A stretch of DNA of 64,000 nt from Taxillus chinensis. Its lineage: Eukaryota; Streptophyta; Magnoliopsida; Santalales; Loranthaceae. Shown piece by piece: positions 1 through 11,237 of this stretch. Made by a program: the position numbers and the translations under genes. The notes under the pieces were generated by a model. That model had not been told where the DNA came from and did no database searches. It was given only the letters and a program-made list of their open reading frames with translations. The DNA lies in assembly GCA_023512835.1 (NCBI GenBank), contig JAKCVP010000391.1, positions 124,001-188,000 on the forward strand. The letters are read 5' to 3'. Positions within the stretch are counted from its first letter, which is position 1. Every line of letters starts with the position of its first letter.

Positions 1-1174
1 GGGCCCAAAGGTCTCCTCTTTCATGACCTCCATGTTATGGTCGCAGTTGATCAAGACCGTAGGTACAACGTAGTTGCCGCCCGGAGGAGGTGATTTGAAA
101 GTTGCATTGTCAGGAGTAACGTCCTGAGCGCCCTTGGTGACTGCGTCTTTGATTTGAGACTCAATTGCCTGCTGCGAGCGTTTTGAAACCACGGGCCCAA
201 CATTTGTGGACTTATCAGAGGGCTCTCCGAGTTTATACCCCTTGAGTTCCTCTTGTACAGCAGAGACGAAGGCATCATGTATCTTAGCGTCAACATATAC
301 ACGCTCCAGAGCACAACAACTTTGACCAGAATTAAAGATGCAGCCATCCACGATTTCTGCCGCCGCCCACTTCGGGTCTGCATCTGCTCGAACATAGGCT
401 GGGTCGTTGCCGCCGAGTTCCAAGCCCACACGGACATCGACTTGGCTACTGACGGCCTTTTGCACTGCTAGACCACCAGCCACTGAACCAGTGAAGCAAA
501 CCAAGCGGAATTCTTCAGCTTGAATGAGCTTTTCTAGTCGCTCGAAGGAGCCACAGTGCACCACCTGGATCACGTCTGCCGGTAGGCCAGCGTCGATGAA
601 GATCCTTTGCGCCTGTTCGGCCGAGGTCGGCGTTTGCGGAGACGGCTTTATGACAACGCTGTCGCCAGCCAATATGGCCGGTATGAGAGAGTTTACGAGG
701 GTTAGGTATGGGTACTGTAGCTCGTTCATTACTTCCTGGCGGTACAAACTCGAGGACGAGGCGACTTACATTCCATGGGAAGAGGATAAGCACTGGACCT
801 AGCGGAACCTTGCGAATGTAGCGTTTAAAGCCTTGCTCTGGCTCTCCAGGAGTGTCTTGCAGGCACTCACTGCTGACTTTGAGCATGTACTCGCCTCTTA
901 GGGCAGCTGTCGCAACCTCTTTGGCAGTGTAGTTGATGGGACGACCCATCTGTTCGGTGATTTCTTTTGCGAGTTCATCTTGTCTCTCTCGTAACAGCTC
1001 AAGTGCCTTCTTCACAATTTTCTGGCGCTCCTGCAATGAAGTCTTGCTGAAGCTCTTGAATGCTTTGAGCGCAGTTTGCGGGATCGAGGTGAACTCGGCG
1101 TCAGTGGGACCCTTGCGTTCCACCACAGGCTTATTTGTTGCTGGTGAGATTGTGGTGATTGTTTCCTGAGACAT
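1..1174 (-). CDS. Aldehyde dehydrogenase, NAD(P)-dependent (3' end cut by window edge)
   Basis: Oxidises an aldehyde, possibly a semialdehyde, to the acid. Exons are 1174-770 and 714-1, with a 55-nt GTAAGT...CAG intron. 373 residues are visible and the reading frame runs off the window. The start is the ATG at 1174 (MSQETITTISP); in-frame codons upstream lack a family-like sequence. The motifs seen are the substrate/NAD segment LILFPWNYPYL across the splice, FTGSVAGG, LELGGND with catalytic Glu234, and GQSCCA with catalytic Cys268. The 34-residue Glu-to-Cys spacing is canonical for the family. It ends in the KEETFGP motif just before the edge, so roughly 100 C-terminal residues are missing. 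The flavour resembles succinate-semialdehyde/Sad-type enzymes, but substrate cannot be called. It is divergent from the F-box gene. Confidence 0.93.
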
Positions 1175-1524
1175 GTTCAATGACTTGTTCCTCACTATTC
1201 TCTGCCTTGAGAAGGTATCAAGAAATGAAGCAAGAGTGTGTCGCATGCTGCAAAGTGACTGCCCCTCCACCATGCCACCTCGGTGCGTCATGGCAAAGAT
1301 TCCATGTGGCTAACGGGCAACTGCAACTCCAGCTTCGAGCACCCAGGGGGCCTGCCGGAAGACTTCGCCTTCTCATTTCCCACCACCAACTCCATCCCTT
1401 AGACAACATAGACATATAGACGGCCCTTTCTTCCGCACGCGTCCGCTCAAGATCGCACATTCCAGCTGAGTCCAATTACTCGACTCGGCCGCTCGCATAT
1501 CGTTCCCATTCCCCCGTCCTTTAT
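1175..1524. other. Intergenic, divergent promoter region
   Basis: This is 350 bases between the start codons of two divergent genes. It holds pyrimidine-rich stretches just before 1525 and no other feature that I can support. Confidence 0.6.
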
Positions 1525-4500
1525 ATGCAACCTGAGCCCCATCGCGCATCAACCGAGACTTCAATCCCGCCATCTGTTCCACAGACTCCCGAGCTACGCC
1601 AACATGGCCTTCACTACGATCGCAGCTCTTCGCACCTCTCGCCGTCTCTCGATGGAGACTATGCTTCCTACGAAGGCTCCACTTCCGAGTGGTCGCTCTC
1701 GTCATCGTCAGGTGGCAGTCCCACTGAGGGATACGACAGCTGGTTGAATCCAGCCAAATGGGATGCTCATCACCAAAACGCAAAGGATGCTCATGGAGCA
1801 GAAGAACAAATCATAAGTGACCTTACGTCTGCTGAAGAAACCTCGCATTTGCAAATGTTTCCAGAAGGTATTGTATCTTCCCCCTCAAATGAATCGCACG
1901 TTTCTTACTTACATCCGCAGAAATGCTCTTCCAGATCATCTCTCACCTGTCCGCCAACGACCTTCTGAATCTGAAGCTGGTCTCCCGCAGGTTCTACCAC
2001 CTGGTCAACTCGCCGCATGCCTGGATGAACGCTTTTTCGCGATTCTTTACCGGCCCTGACTCAATGAAAGCTACCGCTGATGGTGTCAATGTTGAGAGTG
2101 GGCTGATTCGATCAAATCAGCGCGCCTTCACCCGTCTGACGCCATCGACCTCGTGGAGTGGGGAGTACTTACGCCGTACGAAGCTTTTGAGATGTCTTGT
2201 GCGAGGAAAGCCCGCATTGCCCTTTGCAGCGCCTGTTCCTGGGCGTCCCGATAAGGGCATGGGTGTCTTCACCTTCTCTTCCCGTTTGGGCTTGGAGAGT
2301 AGTCATCTACATGCAGAATGGGGCAATGCTTTTGACAAGCGAAAGCCTCTGTTCATCCACGGCTTCGCAGGAACTGGCAATGTTACGTCTAGCGATCGCA
2401 AGGGCAAGTTCGATTCATGGGGTATCACAGATCGCAACATGTTCCGTTCATTCGCCCGAGAGCACCCCGGCAGCGCAATGTATGGTGGTGGCCAGGGCTA
2501 TATTATAGGCACGCCAAATGTGATGGATGTCAGCCAGGGCTACGGTATGATTCACAGCGAGTGTACCCCAGGTGGCAATGCCTACTTTCTGGGCCAGGAA
2601 CAGAAAAGAGGAAAAAATCTCGCAACGTTTATGAACTTCGCCGACGAGTCATCTGCTCAGCCGAAAATCAACCATGCTCATCAATGCGCCACCGTGGTTT
2701 GGATTTCGAAGAGCTCTGCTGTCCCTCGTGTCTCGGCAGGAGTTATCGGGCTTCTCACAGCGTCTTCCACTGGCGTTGTGTCTGCCTACAGCCTAGGCCC
2801 TGCTGCAAAGCGCGATCAGCGCTTTGAGCGAGGTGAGCTCACCGCACGCTGGATGCTTAGTCCGGGCATTCCGATAGTCTCCCTCGCTGTAGATGAAGCC
2901 TTCTCAGACAGACGATCAAGAGGCGGTCGAATCTGGGCTGCTGCAATGAATGCGCTTGGAGAGGTCTTTTACTTGGTTGACATGCCAATACAAGCCGCTC
3001 TTGCCAGAGGCATCGAGGACGACCTGGACGAAAGACTTGAAAGACGAGCTTGGAAAACCGGAGCGTCCTGTCCTTGGAGCCTGATCCAGTCTACAAGACG
3101 CGCTGCAAGACATGAAGAGGTTTATGATCCGCTCGCTCCATCTTACCTACCTTCGTCCATGTGGACCGACCGCAAAGGAAGCCCTGTGAAGGAAGAACTT
3201 GACAATTACCAGCGATGGATTTCGATGACTCCAAGTGAGATGCAGGCCACATTCAAGGGCTGGAGCATGCGTCGCTCCCTGCAAGTCGACTTCGGCGGCG
3301 ACGATCACAAAGGCGCTGGCGAACACCTCATTGTCATTGACCCTGGACAGTTCGATGATGAGCATGCAGAGTCCGGCAAGATCACCCGTTACACACGCTG
3401 CGTGTCTGCTGAAGTATACGATTCGACCAGCGGCTCTGCTCAAGCTTCTCAACCACCGACAGCACCTTGGACATTCTCTTCCCTGCCCGGACAAGAGAAT
3501 GCCAGCTCGACTCGCTCTGAGTGGCGTAAATCAAGTCTAGAATTTGCTCGCTACAAAACTGTATCAATTACAGCAACGGCTTTGGACAATTCCACTTTTG
3601 CGCTGAGTACTGCATCAGAGGACGATGAGTTGCAGGCATCTGCAGGCGGAGAGAAAGATCCTGCGACCCCGATCCCAGGACAGCGCGCACGGCTGCTTGC
3701 TGCTGGCACCAGCCTAGGATCAGTTTTTGTTTGGAATATTCGTGGCCCTGTCGCATCATGGTCCGAAGTGTCCAATGAGCTGGCACCGGTCCGCATTATC
3801 CATACTGCATCCCCGGGCATCACCTCTCTTGCGGTGTCTTCGTTGGTGTTGGTTCATGGCGGCGCTGATGGGCTGATACAAGCCTGGGACCCGCTAGGGT
3901 CCACCATTGAGCCTTTGAGAACTTTGACATCTCACAAATCACTGAACAATCGACGTAGGCTGATCATGGCGACTCGTGCTAATCCAGACATGCATATAAG
4001 CAGTGTTTCCACGAGATCTTTCGCCGCGACGAATATTGTTCTCGACCCAGACCCAACAATCCTACGCGGTGTCGCAGCGGTCTGCGGATGGCTCCGTTAC
4101 TGGTCATTCTCTTCAGCGTCTCCCGACTCTGACTTGACCAAAGCGCAAAAGCGTAAGCTTAAGCGAGGCCCGCGCGGCCTTGCCACCACTGCCGGCGAAG
4201 CTTTCACAGGTAGTCGACGCGTTGGCTTGAAGGGCTTTGTCGAGTCAGAGATGGCTCTCAGGGACCTCGACCGCAAAGAAAATATTGCACAAGCACGCGA
4301 ACAACGTCGCGTAGCGAATCGATTTGGCCTTGAACTGCTCGGCGAGGACGCTAGCGAAGAGGAAATGCTTGCCTATGCGAAGATGCTGTCTGAAGAGGAA
4401 GATCAGAAACGCCTCCAACGTTCGTTGCAGGAACGTTTGCCCGTCAACGCTACCCCAGACGAGGTCGAGGCCCATCGACTTGCACTCTCGGAAGAGGATC

Positions 4501-5072
4501 AAGAACGGTGGAAATATGCAAGTTGGGAGGAGCGACGGGAAATGCCCACCTCAGAATCGCGATTACTGGCCCAGCTCTCGTCGCCTAAGCTTGCCGCGCA
4601 GAAGGGAATTTTAGAGGAACAGCAGGAGATGGACGAAGATCTGCGCCGTGCTATGGAGCTGAGCATGCTTGACGCTGGCTCGACTCCAAAGGCTGGCAGT
4701 CCTGTCTTCGCCGAAGAAGTTGACCCGTACTTGGCTGAAGCTATCCGTCAATCTCTTGCCTCATCACCACCTATCGCGGGTCCGTCTCTTCCAGCGCCGG
4801 AAATGGAAAGGGAGGATGATCTCGCGAAGGCGTTACGACTGAGCTTGCAAGATAACGCTACTACCAACAGCCCACCGTCCTCTTATCTGCCCGGTCGCTT
4901 TTCCAACACGCCCTCCCCTTGGACCTCTCCTCGCCTCAGCGGACAGAGAAGAGAAAGCGCGCCTCTGAGCGACAATGAGTTTCCTGCACTTAGCTCTAGT
5001 CCAGCGCGTAGTCCTCCCAATGGCTCTGCGTGGGGCAAGGGCAAAGGCAAGGGGAGCAGCGTATGGAAGTAA
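1525..5072 (+). CDS. F-box protein with WD-like region and C-terminal UIM repeats (UFO1-like)
   Basis: A probable SCF ubiquitin-ligase substrate receptor of 1164 residues. Exons are 1525-1867 and 1921-5072; the split codon gives Glu115 directly before the F-box. The F-box spans about residues 116-155 (MLFQIISHLSANDLL...VSRRFYHLV). The central part carries WD-repeat-like blocks such as GTSLGSVFVWNIRGP and GGADGLIQAWDP. The C-terminus holds three ubiquitin-interacting motifs at about 1017 (DLRRAMELSML), 1048 (LAEAIRQSLAS) and 1078 (DLAKALRLSLQ), preceded by acidic SEEED segments. Yeast Ufo1 has this same F-box, WD and UIM order; its UIMs limit its own stability. The N-terminal ~110 residues are Ser-rich and low in complexity. 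Orthology to Ufo1 is inferred from architecture only. Confidence 0.85.
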
Positions 5073-5205
5073 TCCTCGCTCGCGGTCCGATGGCTCAGCG
5101 GTAGTTTTGATGATGCCTGAATGGCTCGCTTTCTCGAGAGTACACTGATAGTTGACTTCGCATCTAATGGAAATTCGCTTCGATTCGGTCCCACAGTGTG
5201 CAAAG

Positions 5206-6693
5206 CTATGTCTTGCGCTTGCTCTTCTTGTCTTGTCTGCTCCCTTGCTGTTTCTCCCCCCTTGACGCATCCTTCTCGGCTTTCTTCTTGGCGTCTTCAT
5301 CGCGCTTCTTTTCTTCAGCACGCTTCTTCGCACTCTCCTTCTCCAACGCCTCTATAGCCTTTTCACTCGTTTGCCAAATCTTCTTCTGTGTGCCCTCATC
5401 GTTGATCTCCTCTCGTTTGAACTTGACCTCCTTGCAGTCCTTCAAGAACCAGCCGCCGTCACCTTGCTTGTACTTCTCCTCCATGGCCGCGTGGAGAAAT
5501 GTTTGCGCACCCATCTCTGAGCTCTTAACAAAAATCCACCATAACGGATACGTCAACAAAAAGGCGATAAGACCCCACACGGAGCCTCTAGTGAGCTGCC
5601 TTCTGAAGCCTGGCGTCCTTGTAGAGCCTGGATCGACGATCAAAACGCGAACATTGTTTGGCGTCTTGTCTGGTCTGCTGTAATTGCTCAGATGCTTCTG
5701 GAACGCCATGGCGAAAATCATAAGAAGCAATTTGGTCAGTGCGTGTCCAATCTCTGGCTTCTCAATGATGATTTTCCTCTCCATCTTTTTGGCCTTGAGA
5801 GACTTGTTTGCTTTGAAGATGCTTCCAGGCTCCTGCTCAATATTTGGAGGCGCAATATCCGCTGAGCCGACTCTGGGGAGCGTCAATGCTTGGTCGTCGA
5901 GAAGTGGCGCGTGCTGGTAGGCCCCACAGGTGCCGAAGATGACGCGTACATCACGGTCTGGCGGCTGTGCTCGTAGCGCGGGACTGAGTATCGACAGGAG
6001 GTGGAAGTTGGCGAGATAGTTGACCTGATAGACGTTCTCGACACCGTCGTCGCTGGCGACTGCCTCTGCGCCCTTGAGCGAGCTAATGCCTGCGCACAGT
6101 ATGACCATGTCCAAGCGTCGCGGCGGCGCATTGTCTACCCATTTTGTCGCAAAGACTCGGATGCTTTGTAGATTATTCAGATCAACGTGCTCCGCGCTGA
6201 TGAGCTCATTGCCCGTTGACGTGCGTAGGTCCATGATGTAGTCTGCTAGGAATGGGTCTGACAGGGGCTCGTGGGTGAGGAGGACGAGCTGTGCGCCACG
6301 GCTGGCGAGGGCAAAAGCGATCGAACGCCCGATACCAGAGCTACCACCAGTGAGAATGACCACTTTGCCATGAAGATTGCGCTCTGCTGTGTTGAGTTGG
6401 CCTGATGTGTATCGTTTTACAAAGTAGAGCGTTGCGAGGTATGGCGCGACTTGTTTTGCAACGTTGATGGCAGGGACGGCAAAGGGGATCTTGGTTATGT
6501 CGCCCTGGAGAGCTTCGGCTAGTAAAGGGACAGGCATGTTAGGGGGACGGTTCGGCAAGGACAGGACGAAAGGGGTCGTCAAGGTCGGGCTCACGAGACG
6601 GAGCGCGAGTATGAGAGACAAGTCCAAAAGTTTGGGGACAGATCTTTGGAGCAGTGACGTGCTGCGGGACTGGGGGGTTCCAATTGCAGCCAT
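5206..6693 (-). CDS. SDR-fold oxidoreductase-like protein with membrane segments and basic tail
   Basis: A 495-residue single-exon protein. A Rossmann motif (VVILTGGSSGIGRS) lies near residue 100, followed by the CAGISS segment and an Asn in QVNYLANF, as in retinol-dehydrogenase-like SDRs. The usual Tyr-x3-Lys is His317-A-L-T-Lys321, and the catalytic-Ser region reads FGTCGAYQ, so normal SDR chemistry is doubtful. Hydrophobic stretches occur near the N-terminus (LLDLSLILALRLVSP) and at about 390 (GLIAFLLTYPLWWIFV). The last 70 residues are a Lys/Glu-rich, probably helical tail. The start is uncertain: ATG 6693 is used because the hydrophobic segment follows it; ATG 6537 (MPVPLLAEAL) is the alternative. 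It is convergent with the F-box gene, 133 bases apart. Confidence 0.8.
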   Translation of the reverse strand: MAAIGTPQSRSTSLLQRSVPKLLDLSLILALRLVSPTLTTPFVLSLPNRPPNMPVPLLAEALQGDITKIPFAVPAINVAKQVAPYLATLYFVKRYTSGQLNTAERNLHGKVVILTGGSSGIGRSIAFALASRGAQLVLLTHEPLSDPFLADYIMDLRTSTGNELISAEHVDLNNLQSIRVFATKWVDNAPPRRLDMVILCAGISSLKGAEAVASDDGVENVYQVNYLANFHLLSILSPALRAQPPDRDVRVIFGTCGAYQHAPLLDDQALTLPRVGSADIAPPNIEQEPGSIFKANKSLKAKKMERKIIIEKPEIGHALTKLLLMIFAMAFQKHLSNYSRPDKTPNNVRVLIVDPGSTRTPGFRRQLTRGSVWGLIAFLLTYPLWWIFVKSSEMGAQTFLHAAMEEKYKQGDGGWFLKDCKEVKFKREEINDEGTQKKIWQTSEKAIEALEKESAKKRAEEKKRDEDAKKKAEKDASRGEKQQGSRQDKKSKRKT

Positions 6694-7249
6694 TGGCTCA
6701 CTGACTGGGGCCAAGCGCCCACAGACCTCCCCCTGCTCGCCTGCCCCTGCGCTGCTGTGTCTGGCCGTGTGTCTGCAGGCGCATGCACCCAGCACTGTCT
6801 TCCATCGACCACGCCTGTCGCAAGACGCAAGGCACGTTGGGTGTCAGCTCACGTTCAGTGACGTCCTCAGGCTCTGAGCCTCGCACGAGAAAAGCCGTGA
6901 CCCCGGCATTGGCGAACAGAGCGAATGCCCTCGCCAGGACTTTGACGAGGCCCCCCGAAGCATCCGTGTCAGCGATGCAGGAACCGTCTGTAGGACAAAA
7001 AGCGGCCCAATATCTGATGTGCCCTGGCCTAGCGGAAATGCATCGATCTCAACGTTGGAGAATACCATAGTGTACTGTCGCAATAGGCTGTCGCGTACAT
7101 CAGCCCCGCTACAGCGCAGCCCTTTCCGAAGCAAAGCGCGGGGTCCCAAGGCCCTAAATGCACCGCAACTTGCCCGCTTAACTCGAGTCAAGATACGAAT
7201 ACTTGACTGCAAGCCTCGATGACGCTTGACTCTTGTGATTCCAGAAGAT
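6694..7249. other. Intergenic, divergent promoter region
   Basis: This is 556 bases between the divergent SDR and Zn2Cys6 genes. The repeated CTTGAC(T) words and a near-palindrome (listed separately) are the only structure noticed. Confidence 0.5.
7178..7191. promoter_or_regulatory. Near-palindrome upstream of Zn2Cys6 gene
   Basis: TTAACTCGAGTCAA is symmetric at 6 of 7 base pairs around CTCGAG and lies about 60 bases upstream of the ATG at 7250. Binuclear-cluster proteins often bind such inverted sites, so an autoregulatory role is possible, but it is only inferred. Confidence 0.25.
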
Positions 7250-9077
7250 ATGGGCGGATCTGGGAACAAGGCTAGAATAGGGTGTGATGTGAGTTCCCTA
7301 TTGCTCCGGCTTTTCCTGCATGCTCAGATCACTAATGCGACTGACAGAGCTGTCGCGTGGCTCACGCCAAGTGTGAGTTGATGAAAGCCAAAGGGGTCCA
7401 GGAATGCTTGATTTTAATGCATTTTGGCTAGGCGACGACGAGTCTACTTGCAGGAGGTGCCAGAAGAACGGGCTGGATTGCGTTCGTCCGTTGACGCGCT
7501 TTAGGCACAGCAACGTCAGGTAAGCAAAGACCAAGGCCACACACGCCATCATCTTTACCGCTCATACTTCTGTCAGCGAGCGAGCAGCAAAGCGCCGAAA
7601 AGGGGACTCATCGTTCTCGGAGGCACAATCCTGGATCGCTCCCGCGGAACAATTGAGGTTCATTCCGACAAACCCCAGTGACAAGTCACTTCGAAGATCC
7701 AGACACAGGCCGAAGGCGACATCGCCCCCTCATAGTCCACCACCGGTCCTCGAAGGCTCATTAGAGGCGCTATCGCCGCTGCCTACGCAGACACAAGCGA
7801 TTCAGAGTGTGCCAACGCCAGAGGATGTAGCCACCCCTGGATCCGGCGTGAGTTCGCTCTACTCTACCAGAGTTCAGGACAGAGGATGGCCAGTCAACAG
7901 CGCACGAGAGGCAGAGCTCTTTCACTACTACATACACAAGATTGGAGCCGAGGTACGTTGACAAGCCCAAGGACGAGACCTGGGGAGACAGCTAACGTGA
8001 GGCCTCTAGCTTGACGTGTGTGATCCTGAAAAACATATGAGTCGGTGGGTCCCATTTAGGGCTGCCTCAAGTCCAATGGTGGCGTTGGCCATCCTTGCTT
8101 GCGCGTCTAAATACATCAGTCACAAGGCCGATACCGAAGATACCGAGGCCGTCGACTACTACTCTCAGTGCTTGTCGTATCTGATTCCGGCGCTAAACGA
8201 CAATATTGAAGATACCAGCAAAGACGTACTTGCGACAGTCTTGATTCTACGGCGCTATGAAGAGTTTGAAGGTAAGATCGAGACTTCCCTTGACAAGTCT
8301 GTCTAACAATCAGCAGATATTGATGATGAAACCCACCTCATGGCCATCACGCACCTGCTAAACGAGATGCCTGACCTGGCTCGCTCAGAGGGATTTCGAG
8401 GCGCCGCGAGCTGGCTATCGTTGCGGCAAGAGTCGTATATCTCCATCACAAGACGCATGCCCCTCAAAGCCAACCTGAACAAATACGGTGCCTCGCTCTT
8501 CCCGCAAACACAGACCCCAGAAGCACTCGCCAATCAAGCTGTTCTACTAACAGCGAGATGTCTCCAATTCGTCTTCTCTCCAGAACGCGAGACGAGACCC
8601 CGCGATTTGCAAAAGCAAGAGTGGGAAACGCTAAACTCGCAGCTGAATTACTGGCACGATCACCTACCGTGGTTCGCGAAGCAGCTTTGGGTCGACGAGT
8701 CCTGCGGGGCGGACGAGTACCCGCGCATGCTGTGCTCGCATCCTGCTATCGTCATTGCCTTGCAAAAGTTCTACATTGCAAAGATGATACTATCGATATT
8801 AGAGGGTGACTTTGTGTCGGCTGCGGCGCTACGTCGGTCTAGTCAGGCCTCTGGACCCGTCAAGTACTTGGACAAGATTGTTGGGCTTGCAGTGAGTAAT
8901 ACTGAGGTGTTTACTGCTTCGTTCCAGGCTAGTCACTGTGTCATGTTCTGTGTGCCGTTTATCAAGAGCGCGGATAGGTGTAAGACTGTAGAGTTTCTTG
9001 AGGGTAGTCGGAGCCGGGTTGGATGGCCGCCTTCTCGCTTTATACGCGAACTGAGGGAGGATTGGAATTGTCGATAG
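7250..9077 (+). CDS. Zn2Cys6 transcription factor, fungal-specific
   Basis: A 516-residue DNA-binding regulator. Exons are 7250-7288, 7348-7372, 7432-7519, 7577-7952, 8010-8271 and 8317-9077. Splicing assembles a perfect zinc cluster from three tiny exons: C12-D-S-C15-x6-C22-x5-C28-x2-C31-x6-C38 (GCDSCRVAHAKC then DDESTCRRCQKNGLDC). The 25-nt exon 2 encodes only SCRVAHAK plus one base. The start is fixed by a TGA in frame 21 bases upstream. The linker is Ser/Pro-rich, and the C-terminal ~340 residues form a helical region like the fungal-specific factor domain 2/DUF3468 family. The last acceptor is CAGCAG, so ends at 8313 or 8316 both keep frame (one residue difference). Its target is unknown, and neighbours give no clue. 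Confidence 0.85.
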
Positions 9078-9227
9078 GACTATTGAAGAGACTTTGATTG
9101 ACATGTTGTGGATTATTTTACTTTCGCAAAAGAGGACTGACGCTCAAGCGGTGATCTTCATTGACAGCGACAGGCTTGAACAAGTATTATATATTATTTA
9201 CACGAAAAGGATCTCATAATCAAGTCG

Positions 9228-9299
9228 TCGGATATGGTGTAATGGCTAACATCGGTCGCTCTCACCGACCAGCTCGGGGTTCGATTCCCCGTATCCGAG
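9228..9299 (+). tRNA. tRNA-Glu (anticodon CTC)
   Basis: A 72-base intronless cloverleaf. The acceptor stem is TCGGATA/TATCCGA, and the anticodon stem GGTCG/CGACC encloses loop CTCTCAC with T33 and anticodon CTC. The T arm CGGGG-TTCGATT-CCCCG gives the B box, and the discriminator base is G. All stems pair fully. It decodes GAG. Confidence 0.95.
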
Positions 9300-9306
9300 C
9301 ATATTC

Positions 9307-9318
9307 TTTTGTCTTTTT
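9307..9318 (+). terminator. RNA polymerase III terminator of tRNA-Glu
   Basis: T4 followed by T5 begins 8 bases after the mature tRNA end, the usual Pol III stop signal. A further run of about ten T lies near 9360. Confidence 0.7.
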
Positions 9319-10313
9319 CCTCCCTCGACAACTTGCTGTCACGTCTTTTTGCATCCCAATTTTTTTTTCTTTGCGTCCTCGCCTATCCAGAGAGTTTATG
9401 CATACCTGGTGTTCTATGTGAAAGGGGGTGCCCATGGATCGTACCACCCGTAGATACTGTACTGTCTGTAGATGAAAGGCACGCGGACTGACTAAAGGCG
9501 GGCTGCGGGTGCACGGACCACTAGAGACCACTTCAATTCCTCATTACTCTTCTTGTCTTTCGCCTGATATACTCGATCCCAAGGTTCGTTCAACTTGGTC
9601 CCAAGCGCTCTGGACTCGGGATTCCACAGACGGTGTATTGTGATGCTCGGCTCATTCAGTCAAGACCAGCTACCTAGTGGCAATTACATATATGTTTGCA
9701 GATCTTCCTGAGAACCTGACCATCCGTTCACAGGAGCGTTTGAGCCGTTCCACGAACATCTACGGAAAGTGACGTTTGAAGCGCTCAGTCATGCATTTCT
9801 GTGCGATTGTGGCCTGCTCAGCAACGAATTGAAGCCAATGTTTGAGTTGAGTTGTGGCCCATATAGGGTCGCTTGCGTGAGAAGAGGAGACGAGGTCACA
9901 AAGCGCAATGCAGTGGCTTTGCCTCTCTGTAACATTCAGAGCAGCAGTTGAATCAGCTGTAATCTCATTATTACTTTGGCAATCCTTGGAATGAAGAAGT
10001 CGCTAAGCCTTGAAGTCGAAATGTAAGTCATGCGTGAGAGGCCTCTGTTGAGAGTACGGATAGGCGACCGAGTTGGCTACGCTCCCACCGCTCCTCACCT
10101 CTATTACGTGAAGCTAATACACTCCCAGGTCTTGAATTTGTGTCTGGATTCCAGAGTGACCCGAACTCCTCACCTTATGATATCATGCCCTTGGCGACCA
10201 CTGCGAGGTGACGCCATTGGCCCATCCATCGTATATGGCATGTTATATTGGCCATCTGTGCCATCATTGCGCACTCAGCTCAATAGGTCCAAATTGAGAC
10301 GACCAGAGTAAAT
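9319..10313. other. Intergenic, nothing recognised
   Basis: About 1 kb with only short reading frames, the longest about 60 to 90 codons and without family resemblance. It serves as upstream region for the hydrolase. Confidence 0.5.
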
Positions 10314-11237
10314 ATGACGGCCGTCAACCGTCCACTTGTAAATGATCAACGCTGGATATCCGGTCGAGCAAATATATCCGGAACCCCTTCCTGGCCAGAT
10401 GAAGTAACCATAGCCTACATAGACTCCCCACCACCACCGACCAAAAAGGGCACAATTCTTCTGATCCATGGGTTCCCGGAGACATCCCATCAGTTCCGCC
10501 ATGTAATTACACCACTAAGTAACGCGGGCTACCGCGTCATCGCGCCAGACTATCGTGGAGCAGGGCACTCCTCTCATCCACGCGACGGTTACACAAAGAC
10601 GGTCATGGCGGCTGATCTACACACGCTACTCCATGAGCATCTAGGCGTTGATGAGCCAGTCCATGTTGTAGGACACGATATAGGCGGAATGGTCGCCCAT
10701 GCATACGCAACCCGCTTTTCGAAGGACGTTGCTTCCGTCAGCTGGGGAGAATGCCCCTTACCCGGTACAACCGCATACGACAAGTTCAAGCACGCGCCGG
10801 GCGTCTGGCATTTCACCTTTCATTGGCAGACTGATATTCCCGAAGCCCTCGTTGCGGGACGAGAGCGTATATACCTCAAGCATTTCTATGACCGTCTCGC
10901 CAACAACCCACATGCTATTACGAAAGAAGACCTCGATCACTACGAGTTTGTCTTTGCGCAGCCTGGCGGCATGAGGGCTGGGTTCGATACGTACAGGGCT
11001 TTCCACCAAGATGCTGCGGAGAATAGAGAAGTACTTGAGAAGGAGGGCAAGAGCAAGGTGCGGTGTCAGGTGCTGAGCGGTGGGAAGAGCTTCTTGGCTG
11101 GGATTGCGGAGGAGATGGTCAAAGAGATGTACGAGAATCCTAGCGTTGCTACTGTAGAGGGAAGTGGTCATTGGTGTGCTGAGGAAAATCCGGACGATTT
11201 TGTTGCAAAGGTATTGGCTTTTGTTGAGACCAAGTGA
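10314..11237 (+). CDS. Alpha/beta hydrolase, epoxide hydrolase / haloalkanoate dehalogenase type
   Basis: A 307-residue single-exon cytosolic enzyme without signal peptide. It shows the oxyanion-hole motif HGFPETSHQF, the strand DYRGAGHSS, the nucleophile elbow GHDIGG with Asp122, and the catalytic base His286 in GSGHWCAEENP. An Asp nucleophile rather than Ser places it with soluble epoxide hydrolases and haloacetate dehalogenases, which open an epoxide or displace halide through an ester intermediate. The cap domain (about residues 150-230) lacks a motif I can use to choose between the two. The ATG at 10314 is the first in frame. No biosynthetic partner genes lie beside it. Confidence 0.88.
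   Translation: MTAVNRPLVNDQRWISGRANISGTPSWPDEVTIAYIDSPPPPTKKGTILLIHGFPETSHQFRHVITPLSNAGYRVIAPDYRGAGHSSHPRDGYTKTVMAADLHTLLHEHLGVDEPVHVVGHDIGGMVAHAYATRFSKDVASVSWGECPLPGTTAYDKFKHAPGVWHFTFHWQTDIPEALVAGRERIYLKHFYDRLANNPHAITKEDLDHYEFVFAQPGGMRAGFDTYRAFHQDAAENREVLEKEGKSKVRCQVLSGGKSFLAGIAEEMVKEMYENPSVATVEGSGHWCAEENPDDFVAKVLAFVETK

Noticed and set aside
4833..5333. 166-codon minus-strand frame over the F-box gene 3' end
   Set aside because: Shadow of the UIM-coding region; Arg/Lys-rich with no homology.
10314..11237. Secondary-metabolite cluster around the hydrolase and Zn2Cys6 genes
   Set aside because: No synthase, P450 or transporter lies nearby; neighbours are a tRNA and the housekeeping gene UBA2.
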